64,000 nt of DNA from Alphaproteobacteria bacterium (GTDB lineage: Bacteria > Pseudomonadota > Alphaproteobacteria > Reyranellales > Reyranellaceae): NCBI GenBank assembly GCA_016869975.1, contig VGCZ01000013.1, forward strand, positions 48,864 to 112,863, given 5' to 3'. Positions 55,005 through 63,687 of the stretch are shown piece by piece (the first letter of the stretch is position 1; every line of letters begins with the position of its first letter). Made by a program: the position numbers and the translations under genes. The notes below the pieces were generated by a model. The model was not told where the DNA came from. It worked only from the letters and a program-made list of their open reading frames with translations, and searched no databases.

Positions 55005-56045
55005 TTAGCGGATCGGCGGAGAGTACTGCAGACCGCCCTTGGTCCACAGCTGGTTCAGGCCGCGTTCGATCTTCAGCGGCGAGCCGGCGCCGAGGTTGCG
55101 GTCGAAGGCCTCGCCATAGTTGCCGACCTGCTTGACGATGTTCACGACCCACTTCTCATCGACGCCCAGCGCCTTGCCCATGCCGGGCGTGACGCCGAGG
55201 ATGCGCTTGATCGTCGGATCCTCGCTCTTCAGCATCTGCTCGACATTCGCCGACGTGATGCCGTACTCCTCGGCTTCGACCATGGCGTACAGCGCCCAGC
55301 GCACGATATCGCCGAACTGGTTGTCGCCGTGCCGCACCACGGGGCCGAGCGGCTCCTTGGAGATGATCTCGGGCAGGATGACGAAGTCGGCGGCGGTCAG
55401 CGGCGCCGGCACGTTGGCGGCGCGCACCGAGTAGAGGCTCGAGGCGTCCGTCGTGTAGACGTCGCAGCGGCCAGTGAAGAAGGCGGCGCGAATTTCGTCG
55501 GCCTTCTCGATGACGACCGGCTTGAACTGCATCTTGTTGGCGCGGAAATAGTCGGCGAGGTTCAGCTCGGTGGTCGTGCCGGGGCTGACGCAGATCGTGG
55601 CGCCATTCAGCTCCTTCGCGCTCTTCACGCCGAGCTTCTTGTTCACCATGAAGCCCTGGCCGTCGTAGTAGCTGACACCCGTGAAGTCGAAGCCCAGCGC
55701 GGTGTCGCGGGTCAGCGTCCACGTCGTCGTGCGCGACAGCATGTCGACCTCGCCCGATTGCAGCGCGGTAAAGCGCTGTTGCGCCGTCGTCGGAACATAC
55801 TTCACCTTGGAGGCGTCGCCGAAGATCGCCGCGGCGACGGCGCGACAGACGTCGACGTCCATGCCCGTCCATACGCCCTTGCTGTCGGCCAACGAGAAGC
55901 CCGCGGTGCCAGTGCTGACGCCGCAGATCAGCTGGCCGCGCGCCTTGATCGCATCAAGATCCTTGCCCGCATGGGCCGCCCCGGCGGCGCCGATGGTAAC
56001 GGCCAGTGCGGCAGCGCCCGCAAGCGAGGTAATCGTCCGCATCAT
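55005..56045 (-). CDS. aapJ: general L-amino-acid ABC transporter substrate-binding protein
   Basis: A 346-aa periplasmic binding protein (family 3) for a broad range of L-amino acids. The signal peptide is RTITSLAGAAALAVTIGAAGAAHA. The mature part shows GVSTGTAGFSLADSKGVWTGMDVDVCRAVAAA and RTTTWTLTRDTALGFDF, typical of AapJ/BztA. The ATG at 56045 is chosen because GGGAGA precedes it; a longer frame to 56171 adds 42 residues without signal character. It is the first gene of aapJQMP. Confidence 0.95.
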   Translation of the reverse strand: MMRTITSLAGAAALAVTIGAAGAAHAGKDLDAIKARGQLICGVSTGTAGFSLADSKGVWTGMDVDVCRAVAAAIFGDASKVKYVPTTAQQRFTALQSGEVDMLSRTTTWTLTRDTALGFDFTGVSYYDGQGFMVNKKLGVKSAKELNGATICVSPGTTTELNLADYFRANKMQFKPVVIEKADEIRAAFFTGRCDVYTTDASSLYSVRAANVPAPLTAADFVILPEIISKEPLGPVVRHGDNQFGDIVRWALYAMVEAEEYGITSANVEQMLKSEDPTIKRILGVTPGMGKALGVDEKWVVNIVKQVGNYGEAFDRNLGAGSPLKIERGLNQLWTKGGLQYSPPIR

Positions 56046-56334
56046 ATGTCTCCCTGTTGTTCCGTTGCCGGCTTTCGCCGCTTGAGTGACCGATCGTTGA
56101 GAAAGGAGCAAGAAGTGTGCCTGTTCACGCGCGTGATGGTAACTCGCGTGCGATCGACGATTCGCCATCAATTAGCGCCGTGATCTCTTGGCTCAGCCTC
56201 CCGCCTCTTGGTTAGGCCGGATGCTTACACGGGCATCGTTCTGGCGCAATCGTTTCGTGCAGGCCAACGCTCAGCGCGGGCCTCCCCGCGCCGTGCGGCA
56301 AGGTCGGCGCCGACAGTAGTCGGGAAGCATCCAA

Positions 56335-57852
56335 TCAGAGGCGGTCGGTTGCGGGCTGGAAGCCGCTCTGGGCGCCGCGACTGAGTTCGTTGCCGCGCCG
56401 CTGCCACTCGCGGAAGGCGACCAGGTCCGCCCCCACGAGATTGCCGCTGCCGGCTTGCACATAAGGCGCCGGGTCGACGAACTGACCATCGATGATGACG
56501 CAGAAATGCAGGTGCGGGCCGGTCGAACGTCCGGTGCTGCCGACATAACCGATCACCTCGCCGCGCCGCACCCGCGTACCCGGCTTGGCCGTCGGTGCGA
56601 AGGTCGACATGTGGCTATAGCTCGTGGCCAGCTTGTCGTTATGGATGACGCGCACCGTGCGGCCGTAATTGTAGTACCAGCCGGCATAGTCGATGACTCC
56701 GTCGGCCGCCGCCATGATCGGGGTGCCGGTACGGCCTTCGATGTCGATACCGTTGTGGAATGCGTAGCCGCCGCGAGCCCACAAGCGGCGATAGCCAAAG
56801 GGCGAGGAAATCCGGCTCTCGACCGGCATCAGCATGGCGCCGCCACCCACGCGGGCGCCATTGTCGTCAAAGAAGCCCTCGGGCTGGTTCTGCGGTGAGA
56901 ACCACCAGATCCGCGCACGGCGGCTGTCGTCGTAGACCGTGGCGGCGACCATGGTGAAGTGACCGTCGGCGCCGCGCTGGCGTACGATCTCGACGTTGGC
57001 GGCTGCCAGGTTGAGGCCGGCCGGCGACACGGCGGCCAGTGCGGCGGCGGCGGCCTGCGCCGAGCCTGCGTCGAGGCCCGCGCCGGACAAAGCGCTCACG
57101 GCATTGCCATTGGCCCGCACGCGATAGACGCCGGGACCGGCCGCGCCAGGTATGCCGCGCGGCACGCTGGACAGGCGCGGCGCCACAGGGCTGTCGGTCG
57201 GCGCGCGCCAGCGGCGCGGATCGTCCTCGGTCTGCACGCCATCGGCCGAAGTTTGCGGCGCCGGTGCGGCGGCAGCGGCGACCTGGACCGTATTGGCCGC
57301 AGGCGCGCCGCGAACGACCGTGAACTGCCCGGCATCACCGCGCTGCAACTCGAAGGACGCGCCGGCGCTGCTGAACAGGCGGACATTCTCCAACTGGCGG
57401 CCGCCGGCGCCCGGGATCGCGACGCCGACCATAGCGCGGCCCGAGGTCAGGGCCACCGGACGGGCGGCGAGCTCGATCTCGATCGCCCGGGCGGCCGCGT
57501 CGGCGTCGACCTTGGCGACGCCCAGCGACGTCAGCTGTTCGGCCCAGCCTCGCTGTGGGTCGACGGCGAAGGCCGAGGCGTCGCCGCCTGGAATGGCGCC
57601 CTTGAAGGCGTTGGTCGGCGTCGGCGGTGGCCGGCGCACGACGGCGGTCTTGGCGGTGCCGTGGTTCGTTGGAACGCCGCGATAGACCGTTGGCTTATTC
57701 GCGGTGGTGCTGGCCTGCGGCGGGCGCACCTGAAGCTGGGGCGGCTTTGACTGGGCGAAACTCTGGTGCGCGAAAACCAGGCTGGCGGCCGAAGTCGCGA
57801 CAGCTGTCGCCACGGCGAGGGAGCGCCAACGGCGCGCGATCGTCTCTGGCAT
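56335..57852 (-). CDS. M23-family metallopeptidase (peptidoglycan hydrolase), exported
   Basis: A 505-aa protein with an N-terminal signal (WRSLAVATAVATSAASLVFA), a long Ala/Pro-rich region without a recognised domain, and a C-terminal LytM/M23 zinc peptidase (about 370-470). Zinc ligands are seen in FHNGIDIEG (H and D) and GPHLHFCV (H-x-H), with SYSHM. It likely cuts cross-links in cell-wall peptidoglycan. The ATG at 57852 has a GGGAAGGGG site upstream. A candidate promoter (TTGTCA, 18 bp, TCAATT) lies in the 278-bp gap behind it. Confidence 0.9.
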   Translation of the reverse strand: MPETIARRWRSLAVATAVATSAASLVFAHQSFAQSKPPQLQVRPPQASTTANKPTVYRGVPTNHGTAKTAVVRRPPPTPTNAFKGAIPGGDASAFAVDPQRGWAEQLTSLGVAKVDADAAARAIEIELAARPVALTSGRAMVGVAIPGAGGRQLENVRLFSSAGASFELQRGDAGQFTVVRGAPAANTVQVAAAAAPAPQTSADGVQTEDDPRRWRAPTDSPVAPRLSSVPRGIPGAAGPGVYRVRANGNAVSALSGAGLDAGSAQAAAAALAAVSPAGLNLAAANVEIVRQRGADGHFTMVAATVYDDSRRARIWWFSPQNQPEGFFDDNGARVGGGAMLMPVESRISSPFGYRRLWARGGYAFHNGIDIEGRTGTPIMAAADGVIDYAGWYYNYGRTVRVIHNDKLATSYSHMSTFAPTAKPGTRVRRGEVIGYVGSTGRSTGPHLHFCVIIDGQFVDPAPYVQAGSGNLVGADLVAFREWQRRGNELSRGAQSGFQPATDRL

Positions 57853-58130
57853 GAAACCCCTTCCCGCTTGGTCCCGAACAGGGATGCTACGCCACACAAG
57901 TTGTCTTGTTTGCCGGGACGGGGTGGGTCGATCCGCGACGGCGCGTGGATCGGCCGGCCCTGTCCAAAACTTGCCCCTCTTGAGCATGGCGAAATTGAGC
58001 TGTAAAGCTGAAATCGTGACAAAATTGCCACACTGTGACTGCGTGGACACGGTTGTTGGGGATAAGGAACCCGTGCGTTGTAGCGGGATAGAGGGGCGGC
58101 TGGCGGAGGTACGGCGCCGATTGTGGCGGG

Positions 58131-59678
58131 TCAGGCGTTGGGCACGGTCCAGGTCGCGTCCTCGTCGAGCGGATAGACCGGCCGCGGCAGCCTGGTCCAG
58201 TCGAAGTTCGCGAGGTTGGGTGAGGTCAGGCCGGGATTGTCGACCTCGATGATGTTGTCCGACGTGGTGAATTGGTCGAAGCCGGCGCGGAAATGGCCTC
58301 GGCTTTTCACGCACAGAGTCCGCGCCGTCGCCAGGATATCGGGATCGAAGACCTCGAGTTGCATCGGATCGAGGCATTGCTGGCGCAGGGTGATCACCGC
58401 GACGCGGATGCCCCCGAGATCGAGCAGGGCGGCCGGGCCGAGATCGGCGGCCACGCCGCGGATCAGGCCGCGGCGGCCGACGAAGGGGCCATCGTGCAGC
58501 CTCAGCACGGTGGCGTCGGCCTCCCAGGGCTGGGAGAACGACTGCGTCTCGGCGGTATTGAAACGCGCGCGCAAACGCGCGCCCACCCCCAGGCGATGCG
58601 CTTCGGCGGCGAGTGGCGGATCGTTGATCAGGCCGAACAGGACACCTTGAGCGTCCGCCGCCTTCAGTGCCTTGAGCAGGTACATGGTGTTGCCACGCGC
58701 GCCGCCGCCGGGATTGTCGGCGCAGTCGGCGAGGATCAGCCGGGGCTTCGATGGATCGAGGCCGCTTTCGACGGCGCGCTGCACAGCGGCGTCGAGCGAG
58801 GTCATGACGCGCTTGAAGCGTTGGCGCATGCCCCAGGCCTTGGTGCCGATCTCCAGCGCCACGGCGCGGCCGGGCGTCACGTCGGCGCCCCGCACGGTGA
58901 CGACCGTGCATAGACCATTGAGGGCTGAATCGGCGAAGGCGAAGCCGGCCATGACCGAGACGTTCATGATCGGCCCGCCCAGCTTGGTCTGACCGTACTG
59001 AATGAGGTCGGCGTAGGGGCCCTGGTTCGGGCCGGCGGCGGTCAGCAGCGAGATCGGCGGCGAGACGATCGGCGTCTTGACGATGGTGCAGCGCGTGCGC
59101 GTGCCGCCCAGGGCTTCGCGCATGTGGCGGGCGGCCTCGATGCCGCGCTCGCGAATGTCGGTATGCGGGTTCTCGCGGTAGCCGACATAGACGCTGATCG
59201 CGTCGACCAGACGCTCCGAGACGTTGGCATGCAGGTCGAAGACGCCGATCACCGGCACATCCGGGCCGACGACGCGGCGGATCATGGCGTAGATCTCACC
59301 GTCGGGATCGTCATTGCCCACCGCCAGCGCCGCGCCATGCGAGGAGACATAGACCGCGTCGAGCGGCAGGTTGCGCCTCAGACCGGCCTCGAAATCGACC
59401 ATCAGCTCGGCGAAATAGCCCGCCTCGACCGGCCCGCCGGGCTGCGCCTGGGCGACGCGCAGCGGGATCGGCATCCAGGCGCCGGTGCGGTCCATCTCGG
59501 CGACGAAGCCCGGCAGGTCGGGCAGCATCATCGAGGCCGGCAGGCGCGCGTCCCTGACGATCGCCTCGCCGGCCAGATCGACGTCGCTCGCGAAATCCTC
59601 GCGCGTCGCGACCGGCGAGAAGCGGTTGCACTCGATGGCGAAGCCCAAAAGGGCGATGCGCGGCACGGACGCAGGCAT
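58131..59678 (-). CDS. M81-family (MlrC/microcystinase-like) metallopeptidase
   Basis: A 515-aa MlrC-type protein. The N-terminal domain begins RIALLGFAIECNRFSP and has the likely metal site FDLHANVSERLVDAI and YRENPHTDIRERG. The C-terminal domain has DCADNPGGGARGNT. The family was named for microcystin breakdown, but most members, including this one, have no link to it, and the substrate is unknown. It lies 9 bp downstream of the desulfhydrase-like gene on the same strand, so they are likely co-transcribed. Confidence 0.9.
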   Translation of the reverse strand: MPASVPRIALLGFAIECNRFSPVATREDFASDVDLAGEAIVRDARLPASMMLPDLPGFVAEMDRTGAWMPIPLRVAQAQPGGPVEAGYFAELMVDFEAGLRRNLPLDAVYVSSHGAALAVGNDDPDGEIYAMIRRVVGPDVPVIGVFDLHANVSERLVDAISVYVGYRENPHTDIRERGIEAARHMREALGGTRTRCTIVKTPIVSPPISLLTAAGPNQGPYADLIQYGQTKLGGPIMNVSVMAGFAFADSALNGLCTVVTVRGADVTPGRAVALEIGTKAWGMRQRFKRVMTSLDAAVQRAVESGLDPSKPRLILADCADNPGGGARGNTMYLLKALKAADAQGVLFGLINDPPLAAEAHRLGVGARLRARFNTAETQSFSQPWEADATVLRLHDGPFVGRRGLIRGVAADLGPAALLDLGGIRVAVITLRQQCLDPMQLEVFDPDILATARTLCVKSRGHFRAGFDQFTTSDNIIEVDNPGLTSPNLANFDWTRLPRPVYPLDEDATWTVPNA

Positions 59679-59687
59679 GGCGAACTC

Positions 59688-60692
59688 CTAGCGCGGCCCG
59701 CCGAGCACGGACTCGTAGGCGAACAGCGCTGCCTGGCCGCCGGTATGGATGAACACGACGTTCTGATCGGCGCGCCACCGGCCCTTGCGCGCCAGATCGA
59801 TCAGCCCGGCCATGGCCTTGCCGGAATAGACCGGGTCGAGCAGCAGGCCCTCGAGCTTGGCCGCCATGTCGAGGGCCTCGATCATGCCCGGCGTCGGGAT
59901 GCCGTAGCCCTCGCCGACATAACCGCCATCGGCCATCACGCGCTCGCGGGCGATCGGGTGCTTGAGCCCGACGAAGGCGGCGGTCGGCTCGACCAGCTTG
60001 AAGACGGCGGCTTCCTGCACCGGGCCGGGCTGACGCACGCTTACGCCCAGCACGTCGACGCCGCTTTGCGCCGCCTCGAAGCCGACCACCAGGCCGGCCT
60101 GGGTGCCGGTGCTGCCGGTGGCGACGACCACGGTGTCGACGGCGAAACCCATCTCGCCGCTCTGGCGCAGGATCTCCTGCGCGCTGTCGATGTAGCCCAG
60201 CGCGCCCACCGGGTTGGAGCCGCCGCCGGGGATCACATAGGGTCGACCGCCCTTGGCGCGGATCTCGTCGGCCACCGCCTCGGCCGCCGGCATCATCGCC
60301 GTGCCGCCGGGCACGTAGCGCAGATTGGCGCCCAGCATCTTGTCGAGCAGGATGTTGCCGTTGCGCTCATAGGCTTCGGTCGTCTGCGAGAGTCGCTTCT
60401 CCAGCACGATCTCGCATTTCAGGCCGTACTTCGCCGCCGCGGCGGCGGTCTGGCGCACGTGGTTGGACTGCACCGCGCCCAGGGTGATCAGCGTGTCGGC
60501 GCCTTGCGCCAGCGCTTCGCCCAACAGGAACTCGAGCTTGCGCGTCTTGTTGCCGCCGGTCGCCAGGCCCGTGCAGTCGTCGCGCTTGACGTAGAGCTTC
60601 GGTCCGCCCAGCGCCTTGGTCAGGCGCGGCATGAACTCCAGCGGTGTCGGCAGTTGCGCCAGCTTCGCGCGCGGATACTTTCCCAGCTGCAT
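59688..60692 (-). CDS. D-cysteine desulfhydrase / ACC deaminase-family PLP enzyme
   Basis: A 334-aa fold-type II PLP enzyme. The PLP lysine lies in LATGGNKTRKLEFLL, followed by QSNHVRQTAAAAAKYGL, the phosphate loop ATGSTGTQAGL, and HTGGQAALFAYE. It resembles D-cysteine desulfhydrase and L-cysteate sulfo-lyase (CuyA) more than ACC deaminase. Products would be pyruvate, ammonia and sulfide or sulfite. AGGAG precedes the ATG. A MarR-type operator between this gene and the divergent marR gene suggests substrate-responsive control. Confidence 0.88.
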   Translation of the reverse strand: MQLGKYPRAKLAQLPTPLEFMPRLTKALGGPKLYVKRDDCTGLATGGNKTRKLEFLLGEALAQGADTLITLGAVQSNHVRQTAAAAAKYGLKCEIVLEKRLSQTTEAYERNGNILLDKMLGANLRYVPGGTAMMPAAEAVADEIRAKGGRPYVIPGGGSNPVGALGYIDSAQEILRQSGEMGFAVDTVVVATGSTGTQAGLVVGFEAAQSGVDVLGVSVRQPGPVQEAAVFKLVEPTAAFVGLKHPIARERVMADGGYVGEGYGIPTPGMIEALDMAAKLEGLLLDPVYSGKAMAGLIDLARKGRWRADQNVVFIHTGGQAALFAYESVLGGPR

Positions 60693-60796
60693 CGGTCACT
60701 CCTCTTGGGCGTCGGCCAGTATGCCGGCGCCCCGCGGCGGCGGGCAATGGCATGCTAGGGTCGGCAGACCCGCGTGCCGCGCAACTGTGAAAGCGT

Positions 60797-60815
60797 TTGT
60801 TGGTAGTACCAACAA
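60797..60815. promoter_or_regulatory. perfect 19-bp MarR-type operator
   Basis: TTGTTGGTAGTACCAACAA is a perfect 9+1+9 palindrome, 20 bp before the marR start and 104 bp before the divergent PLP-enzyme start. MarR dimers bind sites of this size and symmetry. Confidence 0.8.
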
Positions 60816-60835
60816 TCGGTGGTACGACGTCGCGC

Positions 60836-61303
60836 ATGCCGCGCACCCCCGCCGCCGCCCGGTCGACGCTCGACCGGGGCCCGCTGACCCAGCTGGTCGG
60901 CTACGCTCTGCGCCGCGCCCAGGTCGCGGTGTTGCGCGATTTCGACCGCACCATGGCCGGCCTGCCGGTACCGTTGTCGCTCGGCGAGTTCGGCATGCTG
61001 GTGCTGATCGAGCGCAATCCCGATCTCAGCCAGACGGCGCTGGCGCGCGCCATCGGGCTCGATCGTTCGACCCTGGTGCCGATCCTCGACCGGCTGGAGC
61101 GCGACGGGCTGGTGACGCGCAAACCCGCGCCGCGCGACCGCCGCCGCCATGCCCTGGCGTTGGGCAGGCGCGGTGCGCGCCTGATGGCCGGCTATGTCGC
61201 CGCCGTGGGCAGGCACGACAAGCGCGTACGGCACGGGCTGTCGCCCCGCGAGAGCGTCCAGCTGATGCGCCTGCTGGACCGCTTGTGCGAGGGCGCGCGA
61301 TGA
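60836..61303 (+). CDS. MarR-family transcriptional regulator
   Basis: A 155-aa winged-helix regulator. It has LTQLVGYALRRAQVAVLRDFDRTMAG, the helix-turn-helix LSQTALARAIGLDRSTLVPILDRLERDGLV, and the wing RKPAPRDRRRHALALG. The ATG at 60836 is chosen because the earlier TTG lies inside the operator. It is divergent to the PLP-enzyme/MlrC pair and probably represses itself and them. Confidence 0.92.
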   Translation: MPRTPAAARSTLDRGPLTQLVGYALRRAQVAVLRDFDRTMAGLPVPLSLGEFGMLVLIERNPDLSQTALARAIGLDRSTLVPILDRLERDGLVTRKPAPRDRRRHALALGRRGARLMAGYVAAVGRHDKRVRHGLSPRESVQLMRLLDRLCEGAR

Positions 61304-61366
61304 GCCCCGTTGTGATGCGCGGGCGTTTGCGGCAAGTATCCGCGCCCTGATCTGGAGTTTGGGTAT

Positions 61367-61816
61367 ATGGACGGCGAACGCAAGCTGACGGCGGCAGAGA
61401 TTCTCGAGCGTTTCAACGGCTCACGGCCGCCGGCCATCGAGACGTTGGGCGGCGAGGTGATCGCGGTCGAGCCCGAGACCGGACGGCTGACCTTCCGTTT
61501 CCGGCCGACGGTCGCGATGTGCCACAGCACCGATGTTCCCCAAGGCGGCATCGTGCAGGGCGGTTTCGTCGCCGGCTGGCTCGATACCTCGATGGCCCAC
61601 GCCTGCTCCGTGCGCTCGAACTTCACCCTGCTCCACCCGACCCTGGAGCTGAAGGTGAGCTACCTGCTGCCGGCGCATCCCAACCGGCTCTACTACGTCG
61701 ATGCCGAGATCGTGCGCTGGGGTCGCAGTATCGCGTTCCTCGAAGCGCGCTTGCGCGACGAGCATCAGCGGCTGATCGCGACCGCCAGCTCGACGGCGCT
61801 GCTGATCCCCAAATGA
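61367..61816 (+). CDS. PaaI-type hotdog thioesterase
   Basis: A 149-aa single-hotdog protein of the PaaI/YbgC thioesterase group, which cleaves acyl-CoA. The active segment PQGGIVQGGFVAGWLDTSMAHAC has the Gly-rich turn and the Asp of the family. The remainder (LELKVSYLLPAHPNRLYYVDAEIVRWGRS) follows the family's second half. Its stop overlaps the start of the SDR gene (ATGA). Confidence 0.88.
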   Translation: MDGERKLTAAEILERFNGSRPPAIETLGGEVIAVEPETGRLTFRFRPTVAMCHSTDVPQGGIVQGGFVAGWLDTSMAHACSVRSNFTLLHPTLELKVSYLLPAHPNRLYYVDAEIVRWGRSIAFLEARLRDEHQRLIATASSTALLIPK

Positions 61817-62550
61817 ACAGGCGCGTCGCCCTTGTCACCGGCTCGACGCAGGGCATCGGCGCCGCCGTCGCGCGCCGCCTGTCGGCCGACGGTTTCGCCG
61901 TGGCGTTGCATTCGCGCGCCTCGGTCGAGGCGGGCGAGCGCATGGCGGCCGAGCTGCCGGGCGCGAGCTACAACCGCGCCGATCTGTCGGACGAAGGTGA
62001 GACGCGCGACCTGATCGCCGCGGTGCTGAAGAAGCATGGCCGGCTCGATGTGCTGGTCAATAACGCCGGCGAAGTGGCGCGTTTCCCGCACGCCGATCTG
62101 AAGGCCGCGACACCCCAGGTCTGGCGCCGCATGATGGACGTCAACGTCGTGGCGCCGTGGCTGCTGATCGCCGAGGCCGAGGCGGCGCTGCGCGCCGCGG
62201 CCACGTCCGAGCGGCCGGCCTGCGTGATCAACATCGGCACGCACGCCGCCGTACGTCCCAAGGGCTCGTCGATCCCCTACGCGGCGGCCAAGGCCGCGCT
62301 GCATCACATGAGCAAGCTGCTGGCGCTGACCTTGGGGCCGTCGATCCGCGTCAACGTGGTGGCGCCGGGCCTGGTCGACACCGCCATGTCGACCGGCTGG
62401 GAGGCCGCCTACGAACTGTGGAACACACGATCGCCGATGCGTCGCCCGGCCCAGCCGGCCGATATCGCCGACATGGTCGCCGCCCTGATCGCCAATCCCT
62501 ACGTGACCGGCGAAGTCGTCATCGTCGATGGCGGATTGAATCTGACGTAA
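61813..62550 (+). CDS. short-chain dehydrogenase/reductase
   Basis: A 245-aa classical SDR with the cofactor site VALVTGSTQGIGAAVARRL, NNAGE, and catalytic YAAAKAALHHMSK, ending IVDGGLNLT. It probably uses NAD(P)H for a keto/hydroxy substrate. The ATG at 61813 overlaps the thioesterase stop. It is followed by the REP-like palindrome at 62555 and then the LLM flavoprotein gene. Confidence 0.92.
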   Translation: MNRRVALVTGSTQGIGAAVARRLSADGFAVALHSRASVEAGERMAAELPGASYNRADLSDEGETRDLIAAVLKKHGRLDVLVNNAGEVARFPHADLKAATPQVWRRMMDVNVVAPWLLIAEAEAALRAAATSERPACVINIGTHAAVRPKGSSIPYAAAKAALHHMSKLLALTLGPSIRVNVVAPGLVDTAMSTGWEAAYELWNTRSPMRRPAQPADIADMVAALIANPYVTGEVVIVDGGLNLT

Positions 62551-62554
62551 GCTT

Positions 62555-62603
62555 CCTTCTCCCCGCGAAGGTCAGGGGCCGCGGACGGCCCCGAGGGAGA
62601 AGG
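62555..62603. repeat. REP-like palindrome
   Basis: Outer arms CCTTCTCCC (62555-62563) and GGGAGAAGG (62595-62603) enclose inner arms GGGGCCG (62575-62581) and CGGCCCC (62586-62592). The first 17 bp recur in inverse orientation at 9340-9356. It lies between two co-directional genes. Confidence 0.75.
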
Positions 62604-62616
62604 AAAGGACTGTGCC

Positions 62617-63687
62617 ATGCGTTTCGGTTGGCTGACCCTGCAGCTGTCGCCGTCGCCGGCCGAGGATGGCGCGCGTATCGACGACATCCTTGAGCAGGCG
62701 GTCTTCGCCGAGAAGCTGGGCTTCTCCGACGTCTGGCTGACCGAGCACTATTTCACGGGCGAGAGCGTTTACAGCGACGCACTGATGTTCGCCACGGCGC
62801 TGGCCATGCGCACGTCGCGCATCCGCATCGGCTTCGCCGTCGTGCAGACGCCGTTCCATCATCCGGTGCGGCTGGCGGTGCAGCTCGCCTTGCTCGATAA
62901 CCTCAGCAAGGGTCGCATCGATGTCGGCGTTGGCAAGGGTACGGTCTACAACGAGTACGAATTCGTCGGTCACGGCCTGCGCAGCCACGACAGCCGCGAG
63001 CGCATGGCCGAGGCGGTCGAGATCCTCGAGCGCGCCTGGCGCGAGGCGCCGCTGACCTACAAGGGTAAGTTCTTCGACGTCCATATTCCCGAGCTGCGGC
63101 CCAAGCCGGTGCAGCAACCCGGCCCGCCGCTGTGGCGCAGCGTGATCTCGCCGGGCTCGTTCACCGAATGCGGCCGGCTGGGCGTGCCGATCCTCACCGC
63201 GCGCCTGCCGGTGCCGCGTATCAAGGAGCGCTGGGCGCTCTACGAGAAGGGCATCGACGAGGGTGGCCACGACGCCGCGACCCGCGCGCGCCTGCTCGAG
63301 CAAAGCGCGCTGTGGCGCAATGTCTACGTCGCCGATTCCGACGCCCAGGCGGAGGACGAACTCACGGAGCTGTTGACCGAAACCCGCCACCACATGATGC
63401 ACGTGCGCGAGGCATTCAATCCGCCGGACTTCGTCGTCGAGCCCTCCGCGCTCAACCCGTGGACCGATCCGGCCGTGCCGGATTCCGTCGGCGTGCCCTT
63501 CGCGCTGTCGACCGGCTCGCTCTACGGTACGCCCAAGCGGGTGCGCGAGCAGGTCGCGGAGCTGCGCGACGTCGGCGTGCGCCATCTGCTTTGCCAGACC
63601 GGCTTCGGCGCCATGGACCACGACCGCAACATGGCCTCGATGCGGCGTTTCGGGGAGGAGGTCATGCCGGTGTTCGCCAATGGCTGA
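62617..63687 (+). CDS. LLM-class flavin-dependent oxidoreductase
   Basis: A 356-aa bacterial-luciferase-like (beta/alpha)8 monooxygenase using reduced flavin. It has EQAVFAEKLGFSDVWLTEHYF, RIRIGFAVVQTPFHHPVRLA, RIDVGVGKG, and ERMAEAVEILERAW, as in the family. The substrate is not known. The flavin reductase that such enzymes need is not adjacent. It overlaps the next gene by 8 bp. Confidence 0.92.
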   Translation: MRFGWLTLQLSPSPAEDGARIDDILEQAVFAEKLGFSDVWLTEHYFTGESVYSDALMFATALAMRTSRIRIGFAVVQTPFHHPVRLAVQLALLDNLSKGRIDVGVGKGTVYNEYEFVGHGLRSHDSRERMAEAVEILERAWREAPLTYKGKFFDVHIPELRPKPVQQPGPPLWRSVISPGSFTECGRLGVPILTARLPVPRIKERWALYEKGIDEGGHDAATRARLLEQSALWRNVYVADSDAQAEDELTELLTETRHHMMHVREAFNPPDFVVEPSALNPWTDPAVPDSVGVPFALSTGSLYGTPKRVREQVAELRDVGVRHLLCQTGFGAMDHDRNMASMRRFGEEVMPVFANG

